Shown here: piece after piece, positions 17,767 through 27,652 of the stretch | Numbering within the stretch: position 1 is the stretch's first letter | Layout: every line of letters begins with the position of its first letter | Assembly: GCA_903944085.1 (NCBI GenBank) | Contig: CAJAQO010000289.1 | Location: forward strand, 1-44,442 | Source: an uncultured Verrucomicrobia subdivision 3 bacterium | Lineage (GTDB): Bacteria; Verrucomicrobiota; Verrucomicrobiia; Limisphaerales; UBA11358 | Length of the DNA: 44,442 nucleotides | Reading direction: 5' to 3' | The notes under the pieces: model-generated | Databases searched by the model: none | Told to the model about the DNA's origin: nothing | Seen by the model: the letters and a program-made list of their open reading frames with translations, nothing else | Translations under genes and position numbers: made by a program

Positions 17767-17821
17767 CCGCACGGGATCGCGGGACGCCAGCTTGGACGTC
17801 TCCGGTCCCCTGCGGTTTTTT
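17767..17821 (+). terminator. Probable intrinsic terminator after the LamG/lectin gene
   Basis: CCGCA at 17767-17771 pairs with TGCGG at 17811-17815, GGGAC at 17781-17785 pairs with GTCCC at 17805-17809, and six T residues follow at 17816-17821. The stem has internal loops, so it is not ideal. It lies 70-120 bp after the stop at 17698 and about 90 bp before the TTG start of the next gene. It would separate the two giant genes into different transcripts. Confidence 0.4.
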
Positions 17822-17910
17822 AATTCACTGCGCGAAGGCGTATTAATCCTGATAGATTTCGCCAACTAGGCCGATGTCGGCGCGTGTTCAACTTACCTAT
17901 TTGATCCATC

Positions 17911-20900
17911 TTGAAAACCATTCAACGTCAGAAATGTGCGATTGCCACCGCCGCCGGCCTCCTGGTTTTGGCGGCGCTCCACCTTGCCGCCGCCAACATG
18001 ACGCCGCTCACCATCACCGGTTTTAACTGGGACGTAATTGTCGAGAGCACCTCCGCCGGTCCGCCCTACACCACCGCTTCGGAACTGAATCCCGGCGAAG
18101 GCAATGCCTTTTATCAAGTTGGATTATCAGGCAAAAGTTACGGCTTGCCGGTTTCTGGAAATTTTTCCAGCGCGGTGGGCGACGGCACGACTTTTCAATT
18201 TCAAGCTTACACGGCTAAAAACGCGCTGGTGTTAAGCAGCGACACCGGAGCAAGTGTCGGCACGCTGATCCTCGCCACGCCCGCGCTCTACAATCGCATC
18301 GCCATCCTTGCCAATTCCGCCAGCGCCACCGCCGCCAGCACGGGAACGCTGACGCTGACGTTCAACGACGGCAGCACCTTCGTCACCAATTACTATGCCC
18401 CGGACTGGTTCGGCAATACGAACTATGCCCTGGCCGGGGTCGAGCGCATCAACTTAGCTACCGGAGCCACCTCCGGTGCAACCACCAATCCCCGGTTTTA
18501 TCAGACCAGCATCAACCTGGCTGCGCTTTTGGGGGGAGCCAACAAACCGCTGGTCAGCCTGACCTTTGGTAAAGCGACTGCCGCCGGGGCCACCGGCATT
18601 TATGCCGTCAGTGGCGAATTGCTCAACCCGGTGCCCGCTTCCATTACCAGCCAGCCCGTCAGCACGACGGTCAATGAATTGTCGCCGGTGAGTTTCAGCG
18701 CGGTGGTGGCCGGCAACCCTTTTCCAACGCTGCAATGGTATCAAAACGGCTCACCGATGGTTGGCGCAACTAATTCAACTTACTCCGTTGCCGCCGCCGC
18801 CTTGACCAGCAGCGGCGCGCTTTTCCAATTGGTGGCCGCCAATGTGGTCAGCAACATTAGTTATAGCGTTACCAGCAGCGTTGCCACCCTGACCGTCAAT
18901 GCCATCAACAAGCCAATTGCGCTGACCGGTTACAATGTGGACGTGGTCGTTGAAAGCAATGCCGCCGGGCCGCCATACAACAGCTATGCTGTGGAACTAA
19001 ATCCGAGCGAAGGAAGCGCGTTTTATCAAAGCGGTTTGCCGGGCGATGCTTACGGGCTGCCGGCAGCCGGTTCGTTTTTGAGTGCGGTAGATGGCAGCCT
19101 GTTTCAGTTTCAACCTTACACCACCAATAATGCACTGCTGTTGAGCAGCGACACCGGCATCAGTTCCGGCACGCTGACGCTGGTGACGCCACAAACTTAC
19201 CAATCCATCGCGCTGCTCGCCAATTCCGCCAACGGCGACAGCGGCGGAACTGCGATTGTGACGCTGCTTTTCAGCGACGGCACTTCGTTCCCCGCCACCT
19301 ATTATGCGCCGGACTGGTTTAATAATACCGTCAATGTCGCGCTGCAAGGAGTGGAACGCGTCGTCTTGAGCAGCGGGGTGACGCAGGGTGCGCCGAGCAA
19401 TCCACGATTTTACCAGACCACGCTCAATCTCGCCGCTTTGCTCGGTTCAAGCAACAAGCCACTGGCCGGACTCAGCTTCGGCATGGCGCAGGTATCCGCG
19501 GCCACCGCCATTTATGCGGTAAGTGGGATGGTGGCGCCAGCTTCACCGCCTTATTTTGTCAGCCAACCAACCAATGCCACCGTGTCGGAACTCAACCCGG
19601 CAACATTTAGTGCGACGATTGCTGGAAATCCCTATCCCGCCTTACAATGGTATCTCAACGGCGGTTTGATTCCGGGCGCGACCAATTCAGCTTACAACCT
19701 TCCATCCGTTCCGCTGGTGGACAATGGCGCACTTCTAAAATTGGTAGCTTCCAGCCTGGTCAGCAATGTAAGTTACAATATCACCAGCAGCATTGTGACC
19801 TTGACGGTCGTGGCGGATACGAACTTGCCAATTCTGCTAGGTGCGCAGTCGCAGGGCTTGAATCAAGTGCTGGTAAGTTTGTCCAAGCGCATCGCTCAAG
19901 GTTCAGCAACCAACCTGGCAAACTTTACTCTCACGGGGCCGGGTGGTGCGATATCTATTCTAAGTGCGGCACAGGATGCCTCCCAAAGCAACCTTGTTCT
20001 TACTGTAAACTCGATGGTTGACCAAAATACCTATGTTTTGACGGTCAACAATCTGAGTGACCAAACAAGCCGGGGCAATATTATCGCCGCAAATTCGCAG
20101 GCCGGGTTTGTGGCCAGCGCGTATGTGCCAGTGGCGATTGGCCCTCCCCAATTCGGCGGCCAGACAGTATTTAGCAACGCTCTGACAATTTTCAGTAGCG
20201 GCAGCGCCATTGGCGGAACCAACGACCAGTTTCAATACAGTTACAAAATCGTTTCTGGCAATTTTGACATCGCGGTTCGCCTCGTTGGTTTGAGTTTGTC
20301 CGACACCTGGGCGAAGGCGGGGTTAATGGCGCGCGAGGCGTTGACTTCGGGCGGACGTTTTGCCGCTTCCCTGGCGACACCGGCGATCAACGGCTGCTTT
20401 TTCGAATGGCGCAACACCGCCAACAGCACCAACCAATCTGCTGGCAGCTTTCCGGATAATTATCCGAATACTTGGCTGCGGCTTAACCGGGTGGGCAACC
20501 TCTTCAGCGGATTTGCGAGCTATGACGGACAGACTTGGGCGCTGCTGGGCGGCCAAACGATTGCCATGTCCAACCAGCTTTATCTGGGCTTCGCCGTGGA
20601 CAGCGACCTAACGAACCAACCTGTGACCGCCCAGTTTCTGCAAATCACCAACACTCCTGCCAACGCCGTGGTCGGGACGGTGGCTTATCCTTACGAGCCG
20701 CCGGCAGCGTGCAGCCGCACGACGCCCATTGTGCTTTCCGAAATCATGTGGAAACCAGCTCCGCGCACGGACACGAACAACTGTGAGTTTGTGGAAATTT
20801 ATAATTCGAATCCTTGGTTTCAGGACATCAGTTCCTACCAGCTTGTATGCGCGGATATGAATTACACCTTTCCGCCGGGGACAATCCTCGCGGGCGGAGC

Positions 20901-23900
20901 TTATCTCGTCATCGCCGCCTCGCCAGGCAGCATCCAAAATATCTATGGTGTCACCAATGTCCTGGGGCCTTACAACGGCAGTCTGAAACATTCTGAGACT
21001 TTGCAGTTGTTGGACGAACAAGGATCGGTGCTCCTGACCGTTCCTTATTCGGACACTTATCCGTGGCCGGTGGCAACTTCCGGCACGGGACATTCCCTGA
21101 TTCTAGCCAATCCAAGTTATGGCGAAGGCGACCCGCGCGCGTGGACTATCAGCGATATGATCGGCGGCTCGCCGGGCGCGATGGAATCATTTCACCCCAG
21201 CCCGCTCCGCAATGTCGTTATCAATGAAATTTTGGCTCACTCGGAAAATCCAGCCCTGCCGCCATTCGTTGAACTTTACAATCACAGCACTAACACCGTG
21301 GACCTGTCGGGCTGCATCTTGTCCGATAACGCCAGCCTCAGCCAGTATGTCATGCCATCAGGAACCACCATTGGCCCCGGTGGATTTCTTGCATTCAACG
21401 CTTCGCTCGGTTTTAGTTTGAATCCGGCCGGAGACACAATTTATCTTATCAAGCCCGACGGCAGCCGGGTGCTGGACGCTGTGCAGTTCACCGGACAAGC
21501 GAACGGCGTGGCTTATGGTCGGTGGCCGGACGGGGCTAATGATTTTTATCCGCTCCAGTCATTGACGCCGGGGACAAACAACAGTGCCATCCTCATCGGC
21601 AACATTGTTATCAACGAGTTGATGTATGATCCGATCAGTGGAAACGACGATGACCAATACATTGAGCTTTACAATCAAGGCACTAATACGGTCAGCCTGG
21701 CCAACTGGCAATTTACATCGGCCGTCACATTTACTTTTTCCGCCAGCGCCAGTATCGGGCCGAATGGTTATGTGGTGATTGGCCGAAACACTTCAGAACT
21801 AATTTCCAACTATGCAAATCTTAATTCTGGCAATACCTATGGCAACTATTCCGGCAAGCTTTCGCACAGCGGCGAACGGGTGGTGCTGGCCATGCCGCAA
21901 TCCCTCTATGGCACCAACACCATCTATGTGGTGGAGGACGAGGTGACTTATGGCGCCGGCGGCCGTTGGGGCCAATGGTCTGGCGGTGGCGGGAGCAGTC
22001 TGGAGTTAATTGATCCGCACAGCAATCACCGTCTGGCCGCGAACTGGGCTGACAGCGATGAGTCCAAAAAATCTGCCTGGACCGACATTGAGCACACTGG
22101 CGTGCTGGATAACGGCGCCAATTATGAGGCTTCGATCTTGCACGCCCAGATTGGCATTCTGGACGTGGGCGAATGCTTGGTGGACAACGTCGAGGCTGAT
22201 TTGCAAGGAACCAATTACATCGCCAATCCAACTTTTGAATCAGGCCTGGCTAGCTGGTCGTTGCAAGGAAGTCATGTCCGTTCTAGCTTGGAGAGTTCCG
22301 GTTACAATAGCAGCTACTCGCTGCATATTCGCAGCGGCGACAAATTCTGGCCGGCGGAAAATTCCTGCCAAGCCGTCCTGAATGCCAATGGCATGGTGGC
22401 TGGCAGCACCGTCACCTTGAGATATAAGGCCCGCTGGATTCATGGCTGTCCAGAACCCGATTTGCGCTTGAATGGCAACTGGCTCGAAGCCACCGCCGTG
22501 TTGCCGATTCCCCGCAATCTAGGCACGCCGGGTTCGCCGAATAGCACCTACATCACCAACGCCGGGCCGGCATTATATGGGGTTACACATATTCCGCCGC
22601 TGCCTGCCGCCGGTCAACCGGTGGTTGTTACTGCTCGCGTTCAAGATCCGGATGGCTTGCGCAGCCTGACGTTGTTCTACCGGATAGATCCGGCCATCGC
22701 TTACACCAGCGTGACCATGAAAGACGACGGCACCGGTGGCGATGCCATCGCCCGCGACGGCATCTATAGCGCAACCATTCCGGGACAGATTGCACAAACA
22801 GTTACTGCCTTTTACCTTTCCGCTGTGGACAGCTTGGGCGCTTCAAACCGCTTTCCGGCTTTGCTTACGGATCAATCGCCGGTGCGCGAATGTGTCGTGA
22901 TGTTTGGCGACGGCAATCCGAGCGGCAGCTTTGGGACTTATCATGTCTGGCTCACGCAAACCAATGTCAACCGCTGGGCCAGCCTCGCAGACCTAAGCAA
23001 CGAAGGCAATGATTTCACGTTCGTCTATGACAACAATCGGGTCATCTACAACGTTCAGGGGCACTATTCGGGCAGCCCGTTTCACCAGGAGTTTGATTCG
23101 CCCGTCGGCAATCTCTGTGCTTACAAATGGGAATTCCCGGATGACGACAAATTTCTGGGCGCGACCGATTTTAATAAGATTCATCAGCCGGGCAACTCGC
23201 CGGGAGACGATCCGAGTTTGCAGCGGGAGCAGACGACCTGGTCGTTTATGCGCGCCATGAGTGTGCCTTGGGGCTATCGGCGATATGTTGCCGTCTATGT
23301 GAACGGCAACCGGCGCGGTGTGCTGATGGAAGACGCGCAAGTGCCCGATGGTGACATGGTCAAACAGTATTTCCCCAACGACACCGGCGGCTTTCTTTAC
23401 AAGATGCAGCCGTGGTTCGAATTTGCCCCGTCCCCGTCCGGCTATTCCATTGGCACGACGGCGGAATCCTATTGTTATTTTCTGCCATATGTTACCACCG
23501 GCGGCGTCAAGAAAGCAGCGCGCTATCGCTATAACTTTGAAATCCGCCGCACGCCGGACAGTTACAGCGATTTTACCAACGTGTTTTCGCTGGTGGACGC
23601 GGCCAGTGCTTTTGCCAGCCCCAACTATGTTGCCAACATGGAAAACATGGCGGACATGGATGAGTGGATGCGCGTTTTCGCGGCCAATCATGCCGCTGGC
23701 AACATTGATTCCGTCGGCACACAGATCAGCCAGAACATGTATAGTTACATTGGCTTGAATGGCACCAAATTCACGCTCATGCCGTGGGATCTTAACATTG
23801 ATTTGGGCGGGGCGCAGTCGCTGGCACCGGGGCAGAATTTGCTGGTCTATGACAGTGCGGATTCGAATTTAGGCGTGATTTATCAAACTCCCGCCTTCTT

Positions 23901-26319
23901 GCGGATGTATTGGCGCGCACAGCAGGAATTGGTGAACGGTGCGCTGAATATTGCCGTGACCACCGGCCCGCTCATGAATGCAAAATACAACGCTTTTGTC
24001 GCCAACGGCCTTGGCGTGGAGAATCCCAATGCCGCCATCCTGCCTTGGATTTCTTCGGCTCAAACCAGCATTGCCGCACAACTGGCGGCGGTCAACGCCT
24101 CCGCGTTCAGCGTCAACCCCACCGCGACGGTAAGTAATAACATGGCCTATGTCAGCGGCGTCGCACCGGTGGCGGTTGGCACGGTTTGGATCAACGGAGC
24201 TGCGTGGCCAGTAACTTGGACCACGCTGACCAATTGGATTGTCGCCGTGCCGCTGCGTCCCGGGACTAATCAACTCAATATTGCGGCGGTGGACAAGAAA
24301 GGCCAACTTATCGCCGGCGAGACCGGCAGCGTGGCGGCGGTTTACAATGGCACGGCAGCGTCACCGGCGGGACAAGTGGTGATCAATGAAATAATGTATG
24401 CGCCCGTATTGCCAGACGCACAGTTTATTGAACTGTATAATAACTCAACCAACACGGCTTTCGATCTTTCCGGCTGGCAGTTGCCGGAACTGGCCTACAC
24501 TTTCCCCAACGGTTCGGAACTTGCCGCCGGCGGCTTCCTTGTGCTGGCAAATAATCAGGCTGCTTTTGCCGCCGCTTATGGCGCGACGAACAATGTGTTC
24601 GATCTTTTTGACGGCACGTTGCAACCAGGCCAAACGCTCGCGCTGCTGCAGACCAATTTGGCCGGTTCCAACAGCACCATCGTGGCTGAAGTATCCTTTG
24701 ACAGCGTGCTGCCCTGGCCAACCAACGCCAATGGCACGGGCAGCTCGCTGCAATTGATTGATTCAAGGCAGGACAATTGGCGCGTGGGGAACTGGGCGGT
24801 GGCGGCCGCCGCGGGCCGGACGGCAAGTCCCGGCGCAACTAATACGACCGCCGCGTTACTAACTCCGTTCCAACCGCTATGGCTCAACGAAGTTGAACCT
24901 AACAACTTGACGGGTATTACCAACCGGGCCGGCCAGCGTGCCCCGTGGATCGAGCTTTACAATCCCTCCACGAACACGATTTCCTTCAGCGGACTTTATT
25001 TGGCGAATAATTACACGAATTTGGGTCAATGGCCGTTTCCCGGCTACGCCAGCATTAAAGCCGGCCAGTTTCTAGTCGTCTTCGCCGACGGCCAGACCAA
25101 TCTTTCAACCACTAATGAACTTCATGCCAGCTTTGGCCTGCCGGGCAGCAGCGGGGCGCTGGCCTTGAGCCGGTTGACCAATGCCCAATGGCAGGTGCTC
25201 GATTATCTTAACTACACTAATCTGCTGCCGAACTATTCCTATGGATCCTTTCCCGACGGACAGAGTTTTGTCCGGCAGGTTTTTATTCAACCGACGCCCG
25301 GAGGCACTAACATCGGTTCCGGCACGCCACCGCCGTCCTTTGTTCCGTATCTGGCCGCTGGTTCGGTATATACCCAAAACTTTGATTCTTTGCCTGATCC
25401 CGGTGCCACCTCCATCAACACGGCCAATCCGGTGACGATCAATGGGATCACTTACTCGCTTTCCAATCCATTCGACTTCGCTTTTCCAGTCAGCGCCAGC
25501 GGCGGCAATGGCGGCTTGGGGCTCGCGAGCCTCGCGGGTTGGTATGGTCTGGCGAATCCCGCGGCTAGTGTTGGCACTCGTTTCGGGGCTTCGGACGGCG
25601 ACCAAACCACCGGCGGCCAGCTTAGCTTTGGACTGCCGAATAGTTCGAATCGCGCACTCGGTTTGCTGGCCACGAGCAGCACTGGTTATACCGTGTTTGG
25701 CGTCCGTTTCATCAATGGCACGTCGCAGACGTTGAACTTTGTAAATCTCCAGTTTATCGGCGAAGTCTGGCGTCAATCCAATCTGGCGAAGACGCTAAGT
25801 TGTTCTTACTTGATAGATCCCACGGGGACCGCTGCATTTTCGACGAACGCCACGGCATCCTTGGCAAACTTGAGCGTGAGTCTTCCGATCGTCTCCGCCG
25901 ATGTTGGCGGCGTGGCGGTGGATGGCACGGCGGCGGGCAACCAGCTTAATCTGGCGGTGACGAACCAAGCCATCGCCGCTTGGCCGCCGGGCGCGGCGCT
26001 TTGGCTGGTGTGGGAAATGGCCGACCCGACCGGTAAAGCCCAAGGGCTGGCGATAGACAACTTAAGTTTTTCCGCCTCGGTTTTTCCGTCCGGTTTTGTG
26101 GTGCCGGCGTTGACCGCACCGACAACCGCTGGAACTAATTTTGTATTTTCGTGCGCCTCTTTGACCGGGCTGGCCTATCAAATTGAATTCAGCGACAGTT
26201 TGAGCACGAGCAACTGGATTCCGCTGGGCGGTTCGGTTTCCGGCACCGGCAATCCATTGATCTTCACCATCAACGCGACTAACTCACAACGCTTTTTCCG
26301 GGTGCGGATTGTGCCGTAA
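17911..26319 (+). CDS. Giant secreted protein: CotH-like kinase domain, five lamin-tail domains, tandem unnamed domains
   Basis: The product has 2802 residues. The start is TTG at 17911: an in-frame TGA at 17902-17904 blocks any earlier start, and no later one keeps the signal peptide (IATAAGLLVLAALHLAAA). In order it holds: unnamed domain copies at about 30-235 and 331-545 (YYAPDWF, NPRFYQT, IYAVSG in both), each followed by an Ig-like domain; an SbsA-like domain (about 636-735); a DUF1349-like sandwich (740-910; DTWAKAGLMARE); lamin-tail domains at about 939-1060, 1101-1225, 1229-1370, 2157-2290 and 2324-2450 (VINE(I/L)(M/L)...F(V/I)ELYN); a CBM-like part (about 1430-1530); and a CotH-type kinase-like domain (about 1664-1974) with FTLMPWDLNIDLGG. 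The tail ends QRFFRVRIVP, like its neighbours. CotH proteins phosphorylate or bind surface proteins; the role here is unknown. Confidence 0.9.
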   Translation: MKTIQRQKCAIATAAGLLVLAALHLAAANMTPLTITGFNWDVIVESTSAGPPYTTASELNPGEGNAFYQVGLSGKSYGLPVSGNFSSAVGDGTTFQFQAYTAKNALVLSSDTGASVGTLILATPALYNRIAILANSASATAASTGTLTLTFNDGSTFVTNYYAPDWFGNTNYALAGVERINLATGATSGATTNPRFYQTSINLAALLGGANKPLVSLTFGKATAAGATGIYAVSGELLNPVPASITSQPVSTTVNELSPVSFSAVVAGNPFPTLQWYQNGSPMVGATNSTYSVAAAALTSSGALFQLVAANVVSNISYSVTSSVATLTVNAINKPIALTGYNVDVVVESNAAGPPYNSYAVELNPSEGSAFYQSGLPGDAYGLPAAGSFLSAVDGSLFQFQPYTTNNALLLSSDTGISSGTLTLVTPQTYQSIALLANSANGDSGGTAIVTLLFSDGTSFPATYYAPDWFNNTVNVALQGVERVVLSSGVTQGAPSNPRFYQTTLNLAALLGSSNKPLAGLSFGMAQVSAATAIYAVSGMVAPASPPYFVSQPTNATVSELNPATFSATIAGNPYPALQWYLNGGLIPGATNSAYNLPSVPLVDNGALLKLVASSLVSNVSYNITSSIVTLTVVADTNLPILLGAQSQGLNQVLVSLSKRIAQGSATNLANFTLTGPGGAISILSAAQDASQSNLVLTVNSMVDQNTYVLTVNNLSDQTSRGNIIAANSQAGFVASAYVPVAIGPPQFGGQTVFSNALTIFSSGSAIGGTNDQFQYSYKIVSGNFDIAVRLVGLSLSDTWAKAGLMAREALTSGGRFAASLATPAINGCFFEWRNTANSTNQSAGSFPDNYPNTWLRLNRVGNLFSGFASYDGQTWALLGGQTIAMSNQLYLGFAVDSDLTNQPVTAQFLQITNTPANAVVGTVAYPYEPPAACSRTTPIVLSEIMWKPAPRTDTNNCEFVEIYNSNPWFQDISSYQLVCADMNYTFPPGTILAGGAYLVIAASPGSIQNIYGVTNVLGPYNGSLKHSETLQLLDEQGSVLLTVPYSDTYPWPVATSGTGHSLILANPSYGEGDPRAWTISDMIGGSPGAMESFHPSPLRNVVINEILAHSENPALPPFVELYNHSTNTVDLSGCILSDNASLSQYVMPSGTTIGPGGFLAFNASLGFSLNPAGDTIYLIKPDGSRVLDAVQFTGQANGVAYGRWPDGANDFYPLQSLTPGTNNSAILIGNIVINELMYDPISGNDDDQYIELYNQGTNTVSLANWQFTSAVTFTFSASASIGPNGYVVIGRNTSELISNYANLNSGNTYGNYSGKLSHSGERVVLAMPQSLYGTNTIYVVEDEVTYGAGGRWGQWSGGGGSSLELIDPHSNHRLAANWADSDESKKSAWTDIEHTGVLDNGANYEASILHAQIGILDVGECLVDNVEADLQGTNYIANPTFESGLASWSLQGSHVRSSLESSGYNSSYSLHIRSGDKFWPAENSCQAVLNANGMVAGSTVTLRYKARWIHGCPEPDLRLNGNWLEATAVLPIPRNLGTPGSPNSTYITNAGPALYGVTHIPPLPAAGQPVVVTARVQDPDGLRSLTLFYRIDPAIAYTSVTMKDDGTGGDAIARDGIYSATIPGQIAQTVTAFYLSAVDSLGASNRFPALLTDQSPVRECVVMFGDGNPSGSFGTYHVWLTQTNVNRWASLADLSNEGNDFTFVYDNNRVIYNVQGHYSGSPFHQEFDSPVGNLCAYKWEFPDDDKFLGATDFNKIHQPGNSPGDDPSLQREQTTWSFMRAMSVPWGYRRYVAVYVNGNRRGVLMEDAQVPDGDMVKQYFPNDTGGFLYKMQPWFEFAPSPSGYSIGTTAESYCYFLPYVTTGGVKKAARYRYNFEIRRTPDSYSDFTNVFSLVDAASAFASPNYVANMENMADMDEWMRVFAANHAAGNIDSVGTQISQNMYSYIGLNGTKFTLMPWDLNIDLGGAQSLAPGQNLLVYDSADSNLGVIYQTPAFLRMYWRAQQELVNGALNIAVTTGPLMNAKYNAFVANGLGVENPNAAILPWISSAQTSIAAQLAAVNASAFSVNPTATVSNNMAYVSGVAPVAVGTVWINGAAWPVTWTTLTNWIVAVPLRPGTNQLNIAAVDKKGQLIAGETGSVAAVYNGTAASPAGQVVINEIMYAPVLPDAQFIELYNNSTNTAFDLSGWQLPELAYTFPNGSELAAGGFLVLANNQAAFAAAYGATNNVFDLFDGTLQPGQTLALLQTNLAGSNSTIVAEVSFDSVLPWPTNANGTGSSLQLIDSRQDNWRVGNWAVAAAAGRTASPGATNTTAALLTPFQPLWLNEVEPNNLTGITNRAGQRAPWIELYNPSTNTISFSGLYLANNYTNLGQWPFPGYASIKAGQFLVVFADGQTNLSTTNELHASFGLPGSSGALALSRLTNAQWQVLDYLNYTNLLPNYSYGSFPDGQSFVRQVFIQPTPGGTNIGSGTPPPSFVPYLAAGSVYTQNFDSLPDPGATSINTANPVTINGITYSLSNPFDFAFPVSASGGNGGLGLASLAGWYGLANPAASVGTRFGASDGDQTTGGQLSFGLPNSSNRALGLLATSSTGYTVFGVRFINGTSQTLNFVNLQFIGEVWRQSNLAKTLSCSYLIDPTGTAAFSTNATASLANLSVSLPIVSADVGGVAVDGTAAGNQLNLAVTNQAIAAWPPGAALWLVWEMADPTGKAQGLAIDNLSFSASVFPSGFVVPALTAPTTAGTNFVFSCASLTGLAYQIEFSDSLSTSNWIPLGGSVSGTGNPLIFTINATNSQRFFRVRIVP

Positions 26320-26334
26320 AAACAACTGCGTCCT

Positions 26335-27564
26335 TCACAGCCGCAGGAAGATTTTCCGCTGATACAGGAAGCGTGCGAACCAGAGGAACAGCGCTACGGC
26401 CACCGCCGAAATGACCAGTTCGCCGAAGCCCTCGGCAACGCGGGTGTCCAAAAAGTTTTTCACCGGCCCGCCGGCCACCCGCAGCGCGAGCTTTTCAAAG
26501 CCCAGTCCGCCGATAAAATTACTGGTGAGATACAGCGTGATCGGGTTCATGCCGATCCAGATGAACGGCTGGCACCACGCCGATTTCTTCTGCACATCCA
26601 CAATCCAGAAAAACGTGCCGAGCAGCATTGCGCTGTAGCCGCCGGCGACGAGCACATACGACGAGGTCCAAATCTTTTTGATGACCGGCATTTCCATGCC
26701 CCACAGCCAGCCCACCGCCGCGCTCGCCGCGCCGGCACCGATGAGATAAACCACTTTTTTCGTGTCCGGCACGGATTTGTTGCGCAGGAGCAGGCCGGCA
26801 AAAATGCCCAGCAGCCCGGTCGCACACGCGGGCAGCGTGCTCAAAATGCCTTCGGGATCGTAGGTGCCATCATATTTCCGGCCGGGCAGATATTTTTGGT
26901 CGAGATAATCCGTCAGGTTGACGCCTTGAATATAGGAGCCGCGCAGCAGGTTCGTGCTGGCCAGGTTGAGTTGCGACACGCTCGTGAAACCGGCGTCTTT
27001 GGTGATGACCGCCGTGCCGCCGGGCGTCGGGCGCACGTCAGGAAACGGCACCAGTTCCAACAGCGCCCAATAACCAAGCAGCAGTGCCACCGCGACGGCC
27101 AGCATCGCGCGCAGATTGCAAAAAATGAAGAGCAGCCCGCCGAACGTGTAACAGAGCGCGATGCGATTCAACACGCCCATCAGCCGCATGTCCGGCCACG
27201 GATTCGTGAAGCCGCCGGAATAAATCAGCGCGACGATGAACAGGAGGATGCCGCGTTTCAAAACCCGTTTCACCGCGGCGGCCCGGCCTTCGCGCTCGAT
27301 GATTTTGGTCAGCGAAAAAACCGTGGAGACGCCCATGATGAAAACGAACATCGGAAAAATCAGGTCGTAAAAATGGAAGCCTGCCCATTCGGCGTGGTCG
27401 AGCTGCGCGGCGAAAAATTGCGTCACCGGATTGCGGCTCATTTCGTGCAGCGCATACACGAGCGAGTCCGCGCCGAGAATCCAAAACATGTCGAAGCCGC
27501 GCAGCGCGTCGAGCGAAGTCAGCCGTGGATTGTCGGAGGCCGTGGGGGCAGGATGGGCAGGCAT
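26335..27564 (-). CDS. NagX/DUF5009-like membrane acyltransferase
   Basis: The 409-residue product is a polytopic membrane protein with about ten hydrophobic segments. The block RLTSLDALRGFDMFWI at about 14-29 is the hallmark of the DUF5009/heparan-alpha-glucosaminide N-acetyltransferase-like family, and FYDLIFPMFVFIMGVS and GVLNRIALCY follow as expected. Members are thought to move an acetyl group across the membrane to glucosamine or other sugars, or to take part in amino-sugar use; most are untested. The gene converges on the giant CotH gene with a 15-bp gap and is divergent from the LD-carboxypeptidase. Its closeness to glycan-degrading genes fits amino-sugar handling, but this is inference. 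Confidence 0.88.
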   Translation of the reverse strand: MPAHPAPTASDNPRLTSLDALRGFDMFWILGADSLVYALHEMSRNPVTQFFAAQLDHAEWAGFHFYDLIFPMFVFIMGVSTVFSLTKIIEREGRAAAVKRVLKRGILLFIVALIYSGGFTNPWPDMRLMGVLNRIALCYTFGGLLFIFCNLRAMLAVAVALLLGYWALLELVPFPDVRPTPGGTAVITKDAGFTSVSQLNLASTNLLRGSYIQGVNLTDYLDQKYLPGRKYDGTYDPEGILSTLPACATGLLGIFAGLLLRNKSVPDTKKVVYLIGAGAASAAVGWLWGMEMPVIKKIWTSSYVLVAGGYSAMLLGTFFWIVDVQKKSAWCQPFIWIGMNPITLYLTSNFIGGLGFEKLALRVAGGPVKNFLDTRVAEGFGELVISAVAVALFLWFARFLYQRKIFLRL

Positions 27565-27652
27565 AGTTTGATTTGAGTTTTCCGCCTAAAATTCAATGGG
27601 CATGAGCTTACGGTTCGCGCCGGCCGAACGGAAAGAAAAAGTTGTGGTTTTT

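Noticed and set aside
26320-26346. Bidirectional terminator between the CotH and NagX-like genes
   Set aside because: CTGCG-N11-CGCAG is short, has no T tract and overlaps the 3' end of the NagX-like gene, so it is too weak to call.
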